Shown here: one piece after another, positions 27,526-34,639 of the stretch
Numbering within the stretch: position 1 is the stretch's first letter
How the letters are laid out: every line of letters starts with the position of its first letter
Origin: Achromobacter pulmonis
GTDB taxonomy: Bacteria; Pseudomonadota; Gammaproteobacteria; Burkholderiales; Burkholderiaceae_B
NCBI RefSeq assembly: GCF_002885955.2
Contig: NZ_POQS01000003.1
Location: forward strand, 134,763 to 198,762
Direction of reading: 5' to 3'
Length of the DNA: 64,000 bases
Made by a program: the position numbers and the translations under genes
The notes under the pieces: model-generated
Told to the model about the DNA's origin: nothing
Seen by the model: the letters and a program-made list of their open reading frames with translations, nothing else
Database searches by the model: none

Positions 27526-27544
27526 GCGAATGATAATTATCAAC
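27526..27544. promoter_or_regulatory. Fur-like box upstream of the ABC substrate-binding protein
   Basis: GCGAATGATAATTATCAAC matches 14 of 19 positions of the Fur consensus and contains the same perfect palindrome TGATAATTATCA as the box at 20707-20725. It lies about 60 bp before the start codon of the binding-protein gene. Confidence 0.78.
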
Positions 27545-27607
27545 TTGACGTGGTGGCCGATACGTAGGCGGACAGATGCGACTGCGCCGGGAGATCTATC
27601 GCGCGTA

Positions 27608-27635
27608 AAAAAGGAAGTCCACGGACGTCCTTTTT
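27608..27635 (-). terminator. Terminator after the 68-residue protein gene
   Basis: A 13-bp stem with one mismatch (27608-27620 with 27623-27635) whose outer part is A5/T5. Read on the minus strand it ends in TTTTTT directly after the GC core, 4 bp past the stop of the small gene. Confidence 0.8.
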
Positions 27636-27639
27636 GAAT

Positions 27640-27846
27640 TCAGGTGGGAATCCGCTGCTTTAGCGGCGATGGCGGACCGGCGTCCTCGAGCGCCCCTTGC
27701 CTGATGCCGGCGCTTCCGCTCGTAATTGCCCGCATTCCGAATTCGGTAAGCGTCAGTTCGCGAACTTTGATGACTGCACCCGGTTTCGAAATGAGCTTGG
27801 ACTCTTTGACGAAAGTCTCGGACGACTTCTTGGTGGCAAGGTTCAT
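27640..27846 (-). CDS. 68-residue hypothetical protein, coupled to the GAF-protein gene
   Basis: A small soluble protein beginning MNLATKKSSETFVKESKLIS and ending in a Pro-rich tail (DAGPPSPLKQRIPT). I do not recognise the family. ATG 27846 lies 1 nt after the stop of the GAF-domain gene and has AGG 7 nt upstream, so translation is probably coupled. Its base composition is lower in GC than the flanking core genes. A terminator follows. Confidence 0.6.
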   Translation of the reverse strand: MNLATKKSSETFVKESKLISKPGAVIKVRELTLTEFGMRAITSGSAGIRQGALEDAGPPSPLKQRIPT

Positions 27847-27847
27847 A

Positions 27848-28606
27848 TCAATACCTTTTCGTGACAAAGTCGCTAATGGCCTTGGCGCCAGCACCGACAA
27901 TCTCCACAACATCGTCGCGTTCGAAGAGCGCACGGTCACTTGAATCAAAGTAGATCACGCCAATGGGATGCTGTCCAGATCGGTCCAGAACGGGCACGGC
28001 CATTGCCGAGTAGCGGCCGGGACCCAGTTTGCGGGCTTCCGCTTCCGTGTATCCCCATTCGCGCACCAGTTCGGTACGAAGTTGCTCCTCCGTCCCATCC
28101 TGACTGGACATTACCAGCGGCTTCTTGCTTCGGATGGCTCTGCCGGTTATGCCGGTATGGATGGAGAACGTCCGGCCAACGCCTTCGCCATTGGCGCCGG
28201 CATAGTTGATGATCTGCTCGATCTCCTGTGGCTCATGAATGGGCGGAACGACTCGATGGAAGGTTGCTCGAATGTCAGCGCCGCATCGGCGTTTGGTGCA
28301 CCATTCGGAAAGCAGGGTATGCACTGCTGACACCGCTGCATAGAGCCCTTCATGGACGACATCCGGGCCATCTTTCTGGTCTTCGGCGCGAGCGATCACA
28401 ATCCGGACTATGGCCGACAAGACCAGCCAGACGCAGGCGGCCGTGGCAAGCCCGAACATCCATTGATCGAATTGGGGATCACGCCAGCTTTTTACTGCGG
28501 CCGAACCGGCGACAATAATGGGCGGGCCGTTGAACAAGGCTTCTCGGGGCCATTTTTTTTGCCAGAAGCGTTTTTGCCCTGCCCCTGGAAGATGGTTTGT
28601 ACGCAT
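27848..28606 (-). CDS. Membrane-anchored GAF-domain protein of unknown role
   Basis: A 252-residue protein with a basic N-terminus, one membrane segment near residues 50-72 (MFGLATAACVWLVLSAIVRIVIA) and a C-terminal GAF-type sensor domain from about 90 to 248 (GVGRTFSIHTGITGRAIRSKKPLVMSS, AVPVLDRSGQHPIGVIYFDSSDRALFERDDVVEIVGAGAKAI). No output domain is attached, so signalling would need a partner, possibly the 68-residue protein encoded 1 nt downstream. ATG 28606 has AGGAGG 9 nt upstream; a longer frame to 28783 would overlap the tRNA terminator. The gene sits on the 3' side of tRNA-Thr and is less GC-rich than the core genes, suggesting an accessory insert. Confidence 0.75.
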   Translation of the reverse strand: MRTNHLPGAGQKRFWQKKWPREALFNGPPIIVAGSAAVKSWRDPQFDQWMFGLATAACVWLVLSAIVRIVIARAEDQKDGPDVVHEGLYAAVSAVHTLLSEWCTKRRCGADIRATFHRVVPPIHEPQEIEQIINYAGANGEGVGRTFSIHTGITGRAIRSKKPLVMSSQDGTEEQLRTELVREWGYTEAEARKLGPGRYSAMAVPVLDRSGQHPIGVIYFDSSDRALFERDDVVEIVGAGAKAISDFVTKRY

Positions 28607-28767
28607 GCGGCCGAGCCTCCTGGAGCCATAGAGCCGACATGATTGTATCGTCGCGTAGCAGCAGGGATGGCAGGGATTCCCGTCTGGTGCGGGTAAGAAC
28701 CGGACGAGTCCAGGACTGCGACTTGTCGTTGCCGCCGGGCGCATATGGCTGGCTCGGCATCGCCCGG

Positions 28768-28797
28768 AAAAGCAAAAGCCCAACCTCGCGGCTGGGC
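28768..28797 (-). terminator. Terminator downstream of tRNA-Thr
   Basis: Read on the minus strand an 8-bp stem with one G-T pair (28790-28797 with 28778-28785) closes a GCGA loop and is followed by TTTTGCTTTT. It lies 17 bp after the tRNA 3' end. Confidence 0.8.
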
Positions 28798-28814
28798 CAA
28801 GCGCTTGGAAACAT

Positions 28815-28890
28815 TGGTGCCGGTGAAAGGAATCGAACCCTCGACCTTCTCATTACAAGTGAGCTGCTCTACCAACTGAGCTACACCGGC
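28815..28890 (-). tRNA. tRNA-Thr (anticodon TGT)
   Basis: A 76-nt cloverleaf on the minus strand: acceptor GCCGGTG pairs with CACCGGC, D arm AGCTCAGTTGGTAGA, anticodon loop CTTGTAA (anticodon TGT) and T arm GGTTCGATTCC. CCA is encoded. Confidence 0.97.
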
Positions 28891-28967
28891 GATGCGTGCG
28901 GGGGCACGCGCAGGGACCGCATTGTAATGAAAAAACGCAGTCCCCGCGTGGGGCGCCCGCCAGGGCG

Positions 28968-29417
28968 TTACTTGACGATGGTCAGGCGCGGGCGCTTGGG
29001 TTCGTCGTCGTCGCCGCCATCGTCGCCGGAGGCGGCGACGGCGTCGGAGCCTTCGGGTGCAGCGGGGGCCGCGGCGCCCTGGGCGCCGGCTTCCGGCGGT
29101 TCGTAGGGCTGCACTTCGAAGCCCATGCCTGCGCCGGTTTCGCGCGCGTAGATGGCGCTGACGGCGCCTACGGGTACGTAGACGTTTTCGGTCACGCCGC
29201 TGAAGCGGGCCTGGAATTCGATGAATTCATTGCCCAGCACCAGGCGGTTGGTGGCCAGCGTGCCGACGTTCAGTGTGATCTGCCCGTCGCGCACGTGGGC
29301 GACGGGCACCATGGTGTGCTCGTCGACCTGCACGGTGATGTACGGCGTGTAGCCGTTGTCGGTGCACCATTCATGCAGCGCGCGGATCAGATATGGTTTG
29401 GTCGAAGTTTCACCCAT
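28968..29417 (-). CDS. sspB: ClpXP protease specificity-enhancing factor SspB
   Basis: A 149-residue adaptor that delivers ssrA-tagged proteins to ClpXP. The folded SspB domain occupies residues ~1-110 (TKPYLIRALHEWCTDNGYTPYITVQV, IEFQARFSGVTENVYVPVGAVSAIYARETGAGMGF). A flexible acidic/Ala linker follows, then the C-terminal ClpX-docking peptide RPRLTIVK, which matches the conserved (L/R)xVVK-type tail. It is co-transcribed with sspA, 12 bp downstream. Confidence 0.95.
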   Translation of the reverse strand: MGETSTKPYLIRALHEWCTDNGYTPYITVQVDEHTMVPVAHVRDGQITLNVGTLATNRLVLGNEFIEFQARFSGVTENVYVPVGAVSAIYARETGAGMGFEVQPYEPPEAGAQGAAAPAAPEGSDAVAASGDDGGDDDEPKRPRLTIVK

Positions 29418-29429
29418 TACAAAACAACC

Positions 29430-30041
29430 TTAGCGACGCATCACTTTTTCCGAAGGCGTCAGCGCTTCGATATAGGCCGGACGCGAGAAGATGCGTTCGG
29501 CGTATTTCTGCAGCGGGGCGGCGTTCTTCGGCAGTTCGATGCCGTAGTGGTCCAGGCGCCAGAGCAGCGGGGCCACGGCCACGTCCAGCATGGAGAACTC
29601 TTCGCCCAGCATGTACTTGTTCTTCAGCAGCATGGGGGCGAGCTGGGCCAGGCGGTCGCGGATGTTCTGGCGAGCGTTGGCCAGCTTCTTTTCGTCGGGC
29701 TTGGCGCTGCGGTCTTCGAGCGTCGAGACGTGGACGAACAGTTCCTTTTCGAAATTGTAGAGGAACAGGCGGGTGCGGGCGCGCATGACCGGATCGGCGG
29801 GCATGAGCTGCGGATGCGGGAAGCGTTCGTCGATGTACTCGTTGATGATGTTCGACTCGTACAGGACCAGGTCGCGCTCGACCAGAATGGGCACTTGACC
29901 GTACGGGTTCATCACCGCGATGTCTTCGGGCTTGTTGTACAGGTCGATGTCGCGGATCTCGAAATCCATGCCTTTTTCGAACAACACGAAGCGGCAGCGT
30001 TGCGAAAACGGACACGTGGTTCCGGAATAGAGCACCATCAT
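29430..30041 (-). CDS. sspA: Stringent starvation protein A (glutathione S-transferase fold)
   Basis: A 203-residue protein with a GST fold: thioredoxin-like N-domain with TTCPFSQRCRFVLFEKGMDF and the cis-Pro region GQVPILVERDLVLYESNIINEYIDE, then a helical C-domain. SspA binds RNA polymerase and modulates stationary-phase and stress transcription in other bacteria, usually without GST activity. It is the first gene of the sspAB pair, with AGGA 9 nt before ATG 30041, and follows the petABC operon terminator. Confidence 0.94.
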   Translation of the reverse strand: MMVLYSGTTCPFSQRCRFVLFEKGMDFEIRDIDLYNKPEDIAVMNPYGQVPILVERDLVLYESNIINEYIDERFPHPQLMPADPVMRARTRLFLYNFEKELFVHVSTLEDRSAKPDEKKLANARQNIRDRLAQLAPMLLKNKYMLGEEFSMLDVAVAPLLWRLDHYGIELPKNAAPLQKYAERIFSRPAYIEALTPSEKVMRR

Positions 30042-30060
30042 GGCGGTAAGTCCTTTATTG

Positions 30061-30101
30061 AAAAACGAAAGGCCAGCGCCTTAATCTAGCAGGCGCTGGC
30101 C
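30061..30101 (-). terminator. Terminator of the petABC operon
   Basis: A perfect 10-bp stem (30071-30080 with 30092-30101) followed on the minus strand by TTTCGTTTTT. A second imperfect hairpin (30111-30122 with 30131-30142) lies just before it, closer to petC. Confidence 0.85.
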
Positions 30102-30195
30102 CCAATTGCCAGGCGGGATAGGCGTACTGCCCTATCCGCCTTGTCCGTCCCTAATTACAGCGGGGGACGGCGTAAAACCTGGCGGGGCGTTGCGG

Positions 30196-31047
30196 TTAGC
30201 GTACGTGTTTCCAGTACGAGGCATTGAGGCGCCAGGTAACCAGGAAGAACAGCAGCAGGAACAACATGACGCCGACGCCGAGACGGACGCGGAATGTCTG
30301 GACGGGTTCGGCCATCCAGGACATGAACGCGGTCAGGTCGGCGACGTCGTTGTCGTATGTTGCGACTTGGGCCGGGTTGGCGGCCTTGAACTTGGCATCG
30401 AAGGTGGCATGGCCCTGGTAGTTGGCTACCGGTTCGGCCTTGACCGTGGAAAAACCCTGTGCATCGTACACCGTGGTGACGCGTTCCCAGGTCTTGGGGG
30501 CGCCTTCCTTGCCTTCGACCTCGTGCATGGCGACGGTGGTGAGTTCGCGCGGACCCTGCACTTCCCAGAGGGCGTGCGGCATGCCGACGGACGGGAACAC
30601 CAGGTTGTTCCAGCCAGTGGCGCGCGAGGTGTCGCGGTAGAACGTGCGCAGGTACGTGTAGATGTAGTCGGACCCGGAAGGGCCGGCGTTCACGGACTTG
30701 GCGCGGGCGATCACGGACAGGTCCGGGGGCGTCGTGCCAAACCACTGCTTGGCGTCCTTGGCGGTCATGGCGACGGTCATCATGTCGCCGACCTTTTCGC
30801 CGGTGAACAGCAGGCTTTCCTTGATTTGCTGGTCGGTCAGCCCGATGTCCTTGAGCTTGTTGTAGCGCATCGAGGACGCGCTATGGCAGTTCAGGCAGTA
30901 GTTGACGAACAGCTTGGCTCCGTTCTGCAGCGACGCCATGTCGTTGACGCGGTACGGGGCCTTGTCCAGCGGGTAGCCGCCCTCGGCGGCGAAAGTGGCG
31001 GTACACGTGAGCATCAAGGCCACGGCACCAATCAGCTTCTTGATCAT
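30196..31047 (-). CDS. petC: Cytochrome c1 of the bc1 complex
   Basis: A 283-residue haem c subunit of ubiquinol:cytochrome c oxidoreductase. A Sec signal ends at TATFA, the haem-attachment motif CLNCH follows at about residue 51-55, and the Met-ligand region is near GMPHALWEVQG. A C-terminal membrane anchor (LGVGVMLFLLLFFLVTWRLNASYWKHVR) places the haem domain in the periplasm. ATG 31047 is 23 bp after the petB stop. Confidence 0.96.
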   Translation of the reverse strand: MIKKLIGAVALMLTCTATFAAEGGYPLDKAPYRVNDMASLQNGAKLFVNYCLNCHSASSMRYNKLKDIGLTDQQIKESLLFTGEKVGDMMTVAMTAKDAKQWFGTTPPDLSVIARAKSVNAGPSGSDYIYTYLRTFYRDTSRATGWNNLVFPSVGMPHALWEVQGPRELTTVAMHEVEGKEGAPKTWERVTTVYDAQGFSTVKAEPVANYQGHATFDAKFKAANPAQVATYDNDVADLTAFMSWMAEPVQTFRVRLGVGVMLFLLLFFLVTWRLNASYWKHVR

Positions 31048-31070
31048 GGTTAATCCGTTATCTGGTGGGC

Positions 31071-32459
31071 TCAGTGGGCGTGGAACGTAACGCGCTCGGG
31101 CACTTTCTTGAAGGTGCCCAGGCGGCTCCAGACCGGCATCAGGAAGAAGAACGCCAGGTACAGCAGCGTGCCGATCTGCGACGTGAGGTTCAACGGCGGA
31201 CTGGGCGGCTGCGTACCGATGTAGCCGAGCACCAGGAAGTTGACCATGAAGATGCCGTAGATCCACTTGTGCCAGGTGGGGCGGTAGCGGATGGACTTGA
31301 CCGGGGAATGGTCCAGCCACGGCAGGAAGAACAGGATGACGACCGTGCCGCCCATGGCGACCACGCCCCAGAACTTGGCGTCGATCACGCGCAGCAGCAC
31401 GGCCACGACGATCAGGATGCCGGGGACGGCGATGCGCATGAAGCCCTTCAGGTTGCTCTTGAGGAGCAGCGCGATGGCGCCCAGCACGGAAGCGCCCGCC
31501 AGCACCCAGGTGAATTCGTCGGTGGTGGCGCGCAGCATCGAGTAGAACGGCGTGAAGTACCAGACCGGCGCGATGTGCGGAGGCGTCTTCAGCGAGTCGG
31601 CGGGGATGAAGTTGTTGAACTCGAGGAAGTAGCCGCCCATTTCCGGGGCGAAGAACACGATGAACGCGAACACCAGCAGGAAGCCGGCCACGCCCATCAG
31701 GTCATGCACGGAATAGAAGGGATGGAACGGGATGCCGTCCTTGGGACGTCCGTACTTGTCCTTCGGGCCCTGTTTGATCTCGATGCCGTCCGGGTTGTTC
31801 GAGCCGACTTCGTGCAGCGCCACCAGGTGGGCGGCGACCAGCCCTACCAGCACCAGCGGAATGGCGATGACGTGGAAGGCGAAGAAGCGGTTCAGGGTGG
31901 CGTCGGAGACGACGTAGTCGCCGCGGATCCAGATCGACAGTTCGGGGCCGATGAAGGGAATGGCCGAGAACAGGTTCACGATCACCTGGGCGCCCCAGTA
32001 GGACATCTGGCCCCAGGGCAGCAGGTAGCCGAAGAAGGCTTCGGCCATCAGACAGAGGAAGATCGCGACGCCGAAGATCCACACCAGTTCGCGCGGCTTG
32101 CGGTACGAGCCGTAGAGCAGCCCGCGCAGCATGTGCAGGTAAACGACGACGAAGAACATCGACGCGCCGGTGGAGTGCATGTAGCGCACCAGCCAGCCCC
32201 ACGGGACTTCGCGCATGATGTATTCGACGGATTGGAACGCACGTTCGGCATCCGGCTTGTAGTGCATGACCAGGAAAATGCCGGTCACGATCTGCAGCAC
32301 CAGCACCAGCAGGGCCAGTGAGCCGAAGAAATACCAGAAATTGAAGTTCTTAGGTGCGTAGTACTCGGACAGGTGGGCTTTCCAGGTGGAGGTCACCGGA
32401 AAGCGCCGGTCCAGCCAGCCCAACAGGCCTGTCGTCTCGACGGTTTTCTCGCCAGCCAT
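31071..32459 (-). CDS. petB: Cytochrome b of the bc1 complex
   Basis: A 462-residue membrane subunit with two b haems. The four axial His lie in RYMHSTGASMFFVVVYLHMLRG and FFAFHVIAIPLVLVGLVAAHLVALHE. The Qo-site motif, usually PEWY, reads PVWY here (HIAPVWYFTPFYSMLR). It is full-length with eight helices plus a C-terminal extension. It transfers electrons between the Qo and Qi quinone sites. Confidence 0.96.
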   Translation of the reverse strand: MAGEKTVETTGLLGWLDRRFPVTSTWKAHLSEYYAPKNFNFWYFFGSLALLVLVLQIVTGIFLVMHYKPDAERAFQSVEYIMREVPWGWLVRYMHSTGASMFFVVVYLHMLRGLLYGSYRKPRELVWIFGVAIFLCLMAEAFFGYLLPWGQMSYWGAQVIVNLFSAIPFIGPELSIWIRGDYVVSDATLNRFFAFHVIAIPLVLVGLVAAHLVALHEVGSNNPDGIEIKQGPKDKYGRPKDGIPFHPFYSVHDLMGVAGFLLVFAFIVFFAPEMGGYFLEFNNFIPADSLKTPPHIAPVWYFTPFYSMLRATTDEFTWVLAGASVLGAIALLLKSNLKGFMRIAVPGILIVVAVLLRVIDAKFWGVVAMGGTVVILFFLPWLDHSPVKSIRYRPTWHKWIYGIFMVNFLVLGYIGTQPPSPPLNLTSQIGTLLYLAFFFLMPVWSRLGTFKKVPERVTFHAH

Positions 32460-32529
32460 CTAACGGCTCCTTCTCTCACGTGGCGTAATGCGGATTTACT
32501 TACGTAATGAAAAAAGCGCGACGCGAGCG

Positions 32530-33171
32530 TCAGGCCTTGTTGTCCTCGTCGACGCCCACGATGATGCGGGTGTCGCTGAGATATTGGTACGGCGGAACTT
32601 CGAGGTTGTCGGGGGCGGGCTTGTTCTTGTAGACCCGGCCGGCCAGGTCGAACGTGGAGCCGTGGCAGGGGCACAGGAAGCCGCCTTGCCAGTTGGCGCC
32701 CATGCCTCCACCGCCGCCCGTTTCGAAGTGCGCGGTGGGCGAGCAGCCCAGATGAGTGCAGATGCCGACGCAGACGAAGATCTCGGGCTTGCGCGAGCGG
32801 CCCTCGTTTTCGGCGTAGGCGGGGGTGAAGCCGGGCCGCTTGGAATCAGGATCGGCCAGCAGGGCGTCCTGGCTCTTGAGGCCGGCGATCTGTTCGGGCG
32901 AACGGTGAATGATCCAGACGGGCTTGCCGCGCCATTCGACCGTTTTCATGGCGCCGACGGGAATGTCGCCGATGTCGACTTCCACGGGCGCGCCGGCCGC
33001 GCGGGCCTTTTCAGAAGGGGAAAACGTGCTTACCAACGGTATTGCCGTAGCGACACCTGCTACGCCACCCACAGCACAGGCGGTGGTTACCCAGAAACGT
33101 CGCGAAGGATCGGGCGGCAGATTTGGATCAACCGCACCGTCATCATCATGCACCAGCGTATCCTGACTCAT
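32530..33171 (-). CDS. petA: Rieske iron-sulfur protein of the bc1 complex
   Basis: A 213-residue protein with a twin-arginine-type anchor (SRRFWVTTACAVGGVAGVATAIP) and the 2Fe-2S ligand loops CTHLGC and CPCHGS near the C-terminus. It passes electrons from ubiquinol to cytochrome c1. It is the first gene of petABC and depends on the Tat system, whose genes are also in this window. The operon promoter must lie in the 140-bp gap shared with mscL. Confidence 0.96.
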   Translation of the reverse strand: MSQDTLVHDDDGAVDPNLPPDPSRRFWVTTACAVGGVAGVATAIPLVSTFSPSEKARAAGAPVEVDIGDIPVGAMKTVEWRGKPVWIIHRSPEQIAGLKSQDALLADPDSKRPGFTPAYAENEGRSRKPEIFVCVGICTHLGCSPTAHFETGGGGGMGANWQGGFLCPCHGSTFDLAGRVYKNKPAPDNLEVPPYQYLSDTRIIVGVDEDNKA

Positions 33172-33311
33172 CTTCCTATCCTTGTTGATGCGCCCGCTCT
33201 ACGAGTAGCATCACTTCTGCGGCATCGGCTTCGCGGGAATATGTAACAACATAGCAACCGCGTATTATAGCGCCAGCCCACTGGGGGGCGTATCACGAAG
33301 GGAGTGCTTTT

Positions 33312-33758
33312 ATGAGCAAAGCGACTGGTTTCGTCAAAGAATTTCGAGATTTCGCGGTAAAAGGGAATGCAGTAGACCTGGCGGTCGGTGTCATCATCGG
33401 TGCGGCGTTCGGCAAGATCGTCGACTCGCTGGTCAAGGACATCGTCATGCCGCTGGTTAATTTCGTGCTTGGCGGTTCGGTCGATTTTTCAAACAAGTTC
33501 CTGGTCCTGTCGATGCCGGATGGCTACAACGGCCCGATGACGTACGCCGACCTGACCAAGGCAGGCGCCAACGTTTTCGCGTGGGGCAACTTCGTCACGA
33601 TCATCATCAACTTCGTGTTGCTGGCCTTCGTGATCTTCTGGATGGTCAAGGCCATCTACAAGGCCCGCACCAAGGCCGAGGAAGCGCCGGCCGCACCGGC
33701 TGCGACGCCGGAGGACGTGGCGCTGTTGCGCGAAATCCGCGATCTGCTCAAGAAGTAA
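33312..33758 (+). CDS. mscL: Large-conductance mechanosensitive channel MscL
   Basis: A 148-residue inner-membrane channel that opens on hypo-osmotic shock. The N-terminal helix and TM1 ([33 protein letters not shown]), the periplasmic loop, TM2 ([24 protein letters not shown]) and the C-terminal bundle helix ([17 protein letters not shown]) are all present. GGAG lies 7 nt before the ATG. It is monocistronic and divergent from petA. Confidence 0.97.
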   Translation: MSKATGFVKEFRDFAVKGNAVDLAVGVIIGAAFGKIVDSLVKDIVMPLVNFVLGGSVDFSNKFLVLSMPDGYNGPMTYADLTKAGANVFAWGNFVTIIINFVLLAFVIFWMVKAIYKARTKAEEAPAAPAATPEDVALLREIRDLLKK

Positions 33759-33760
33759 TG

Positions 33761-33788
33761 AAAAAGCGCCCTGCGGGGCGCTTTTTTT
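33761..33788 (+). terminator. Terminator of mscL
   Basis: An 11-bp stem (AAAAAGCGCCC with GGGCGCTTTTT) with a TGCG loop and a seven-T run, directly after the mscL stop. Confidence 0.93.
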
Positions 33789-33843
33789 GGCCCCGCCGCC
33801 GGGCCGTCCCAAGGCGGGGCAGCCCGGCGGCGTGGGGGCCGTC

Positions 33844-34620
33844 TTACGCCGGGTTGTCGATATCGACGAATTCGACTTTGATGCCGAAACGCTCCGCCAC
33901 CGCCTGGCCCAGCGCCTGCACGCCGTAGCGTTCGGTGGCGTGGTGGCCGGCGGCGATGAAGCCCACGCCGGTCTCGCGCGCCAGGTGCACGGTCGATTCC
34001 GACACTTCGCCGGTGATGTAGGCGCTGGCGCCCGCGTCCACGGCGTCGGCCAGCATGCCCTGGGCGCCGCCGGTGCACCAGGCGATCCGCGCCAGCGGCT
34101 GCTTGGGGTCGCCCACCACCAAGGGCTGGCGGCCCAGGCGTTGGGCGACGCGCTCGCCCAGCTCGCCGAGCGTCTTCAGGCCGCCGGCCTCGCCCAGCCA
34201 CACCAGATTGTCCGGCCCGCAGGTCTGCGGCGAGCCGTCGTCGCGCAGCGACGGGGCCAGGCCCAGCACGCGGGCCAGTTGCGCGTTGTTGCCCAGCGTC
34301 GGGTGCGCGTCCAGCGGCAGGTGATAGGCGTACAGGTTGAGGTCGTTCTTCAGGGCCAGCGCCATGCGGGTGCGGCGCGTGCCGATGACGCGGCGGTCCT
34401 CGTTGCGCCACATCCAGCCGTGATGCACCAGCACCGCGTCGGCGCCGCGTTCGACGGCGACGCGCAGCAGGGCTTCGCTGGCCGTCACTCCGGCGATAAT
34501 GTGTCCGATTCCGGATCGGCCTTCCACCTGCAGCCCGTTGGGACAGTAGTCTTTGAAGCGCGCCGCCTGCAGGGTGTCGTCCAGCCAGCTGGCCAGGACC
34601 TGGGAGTCCACTTTACTCAT
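33844..34620 (-). CDS. NIF3-like dinuclear metal-binding protein (YbgI family)
   Basis: A 258-residue protein of the NIF3/YbgI (DUF34) family, a widely conserved fold with a two-metal centre and no settled function. Metal-ligand motifs are visible: VLVHHGWMWR, the HLPLDAH segment, and near the C-terminus GHHATERYG with a downstream Asp/Glu. ATG 34620 has AGGA 6 nt upstream. It is divergent from the serine protease gene, with starts only 19 bp apart. Confidence 0.92.
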   Translation of the reverse strand: MSKVDSQVLASWLDDTLQAARFKDYCPNGLQVEGRSGIGHIIAGVTASEALLRVAVERGADAVLVHHGWMWRNEDRRVIGTRRTRMALALKNDLNLYAYHLPLDAHPTLGNNAQLARVLGLAPSLRDDGSPQTCGPDNLVWLGEAGGLKTLGELGERVAQRLGRQPLVVGDPKQPLARIAWCTGGAQGMLADAVDAGASAYITGEVSESTVHLARETGVGFIAAGHHATERYGVQALGQAVAERFGIKVEFVDIDNPA

Positions 34621-34639
34621 TGCTAGTCCTATCAGAAAC

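Noticed and set aside
28607-28890. tRNA-Thr as an integration site with a duplicated 3' end
   Set aside because: I searched by eye for a second copy of the tRNA 3' end toward 26400 and found none, and no integrase is present; an insert remains only a suggestion from composition.
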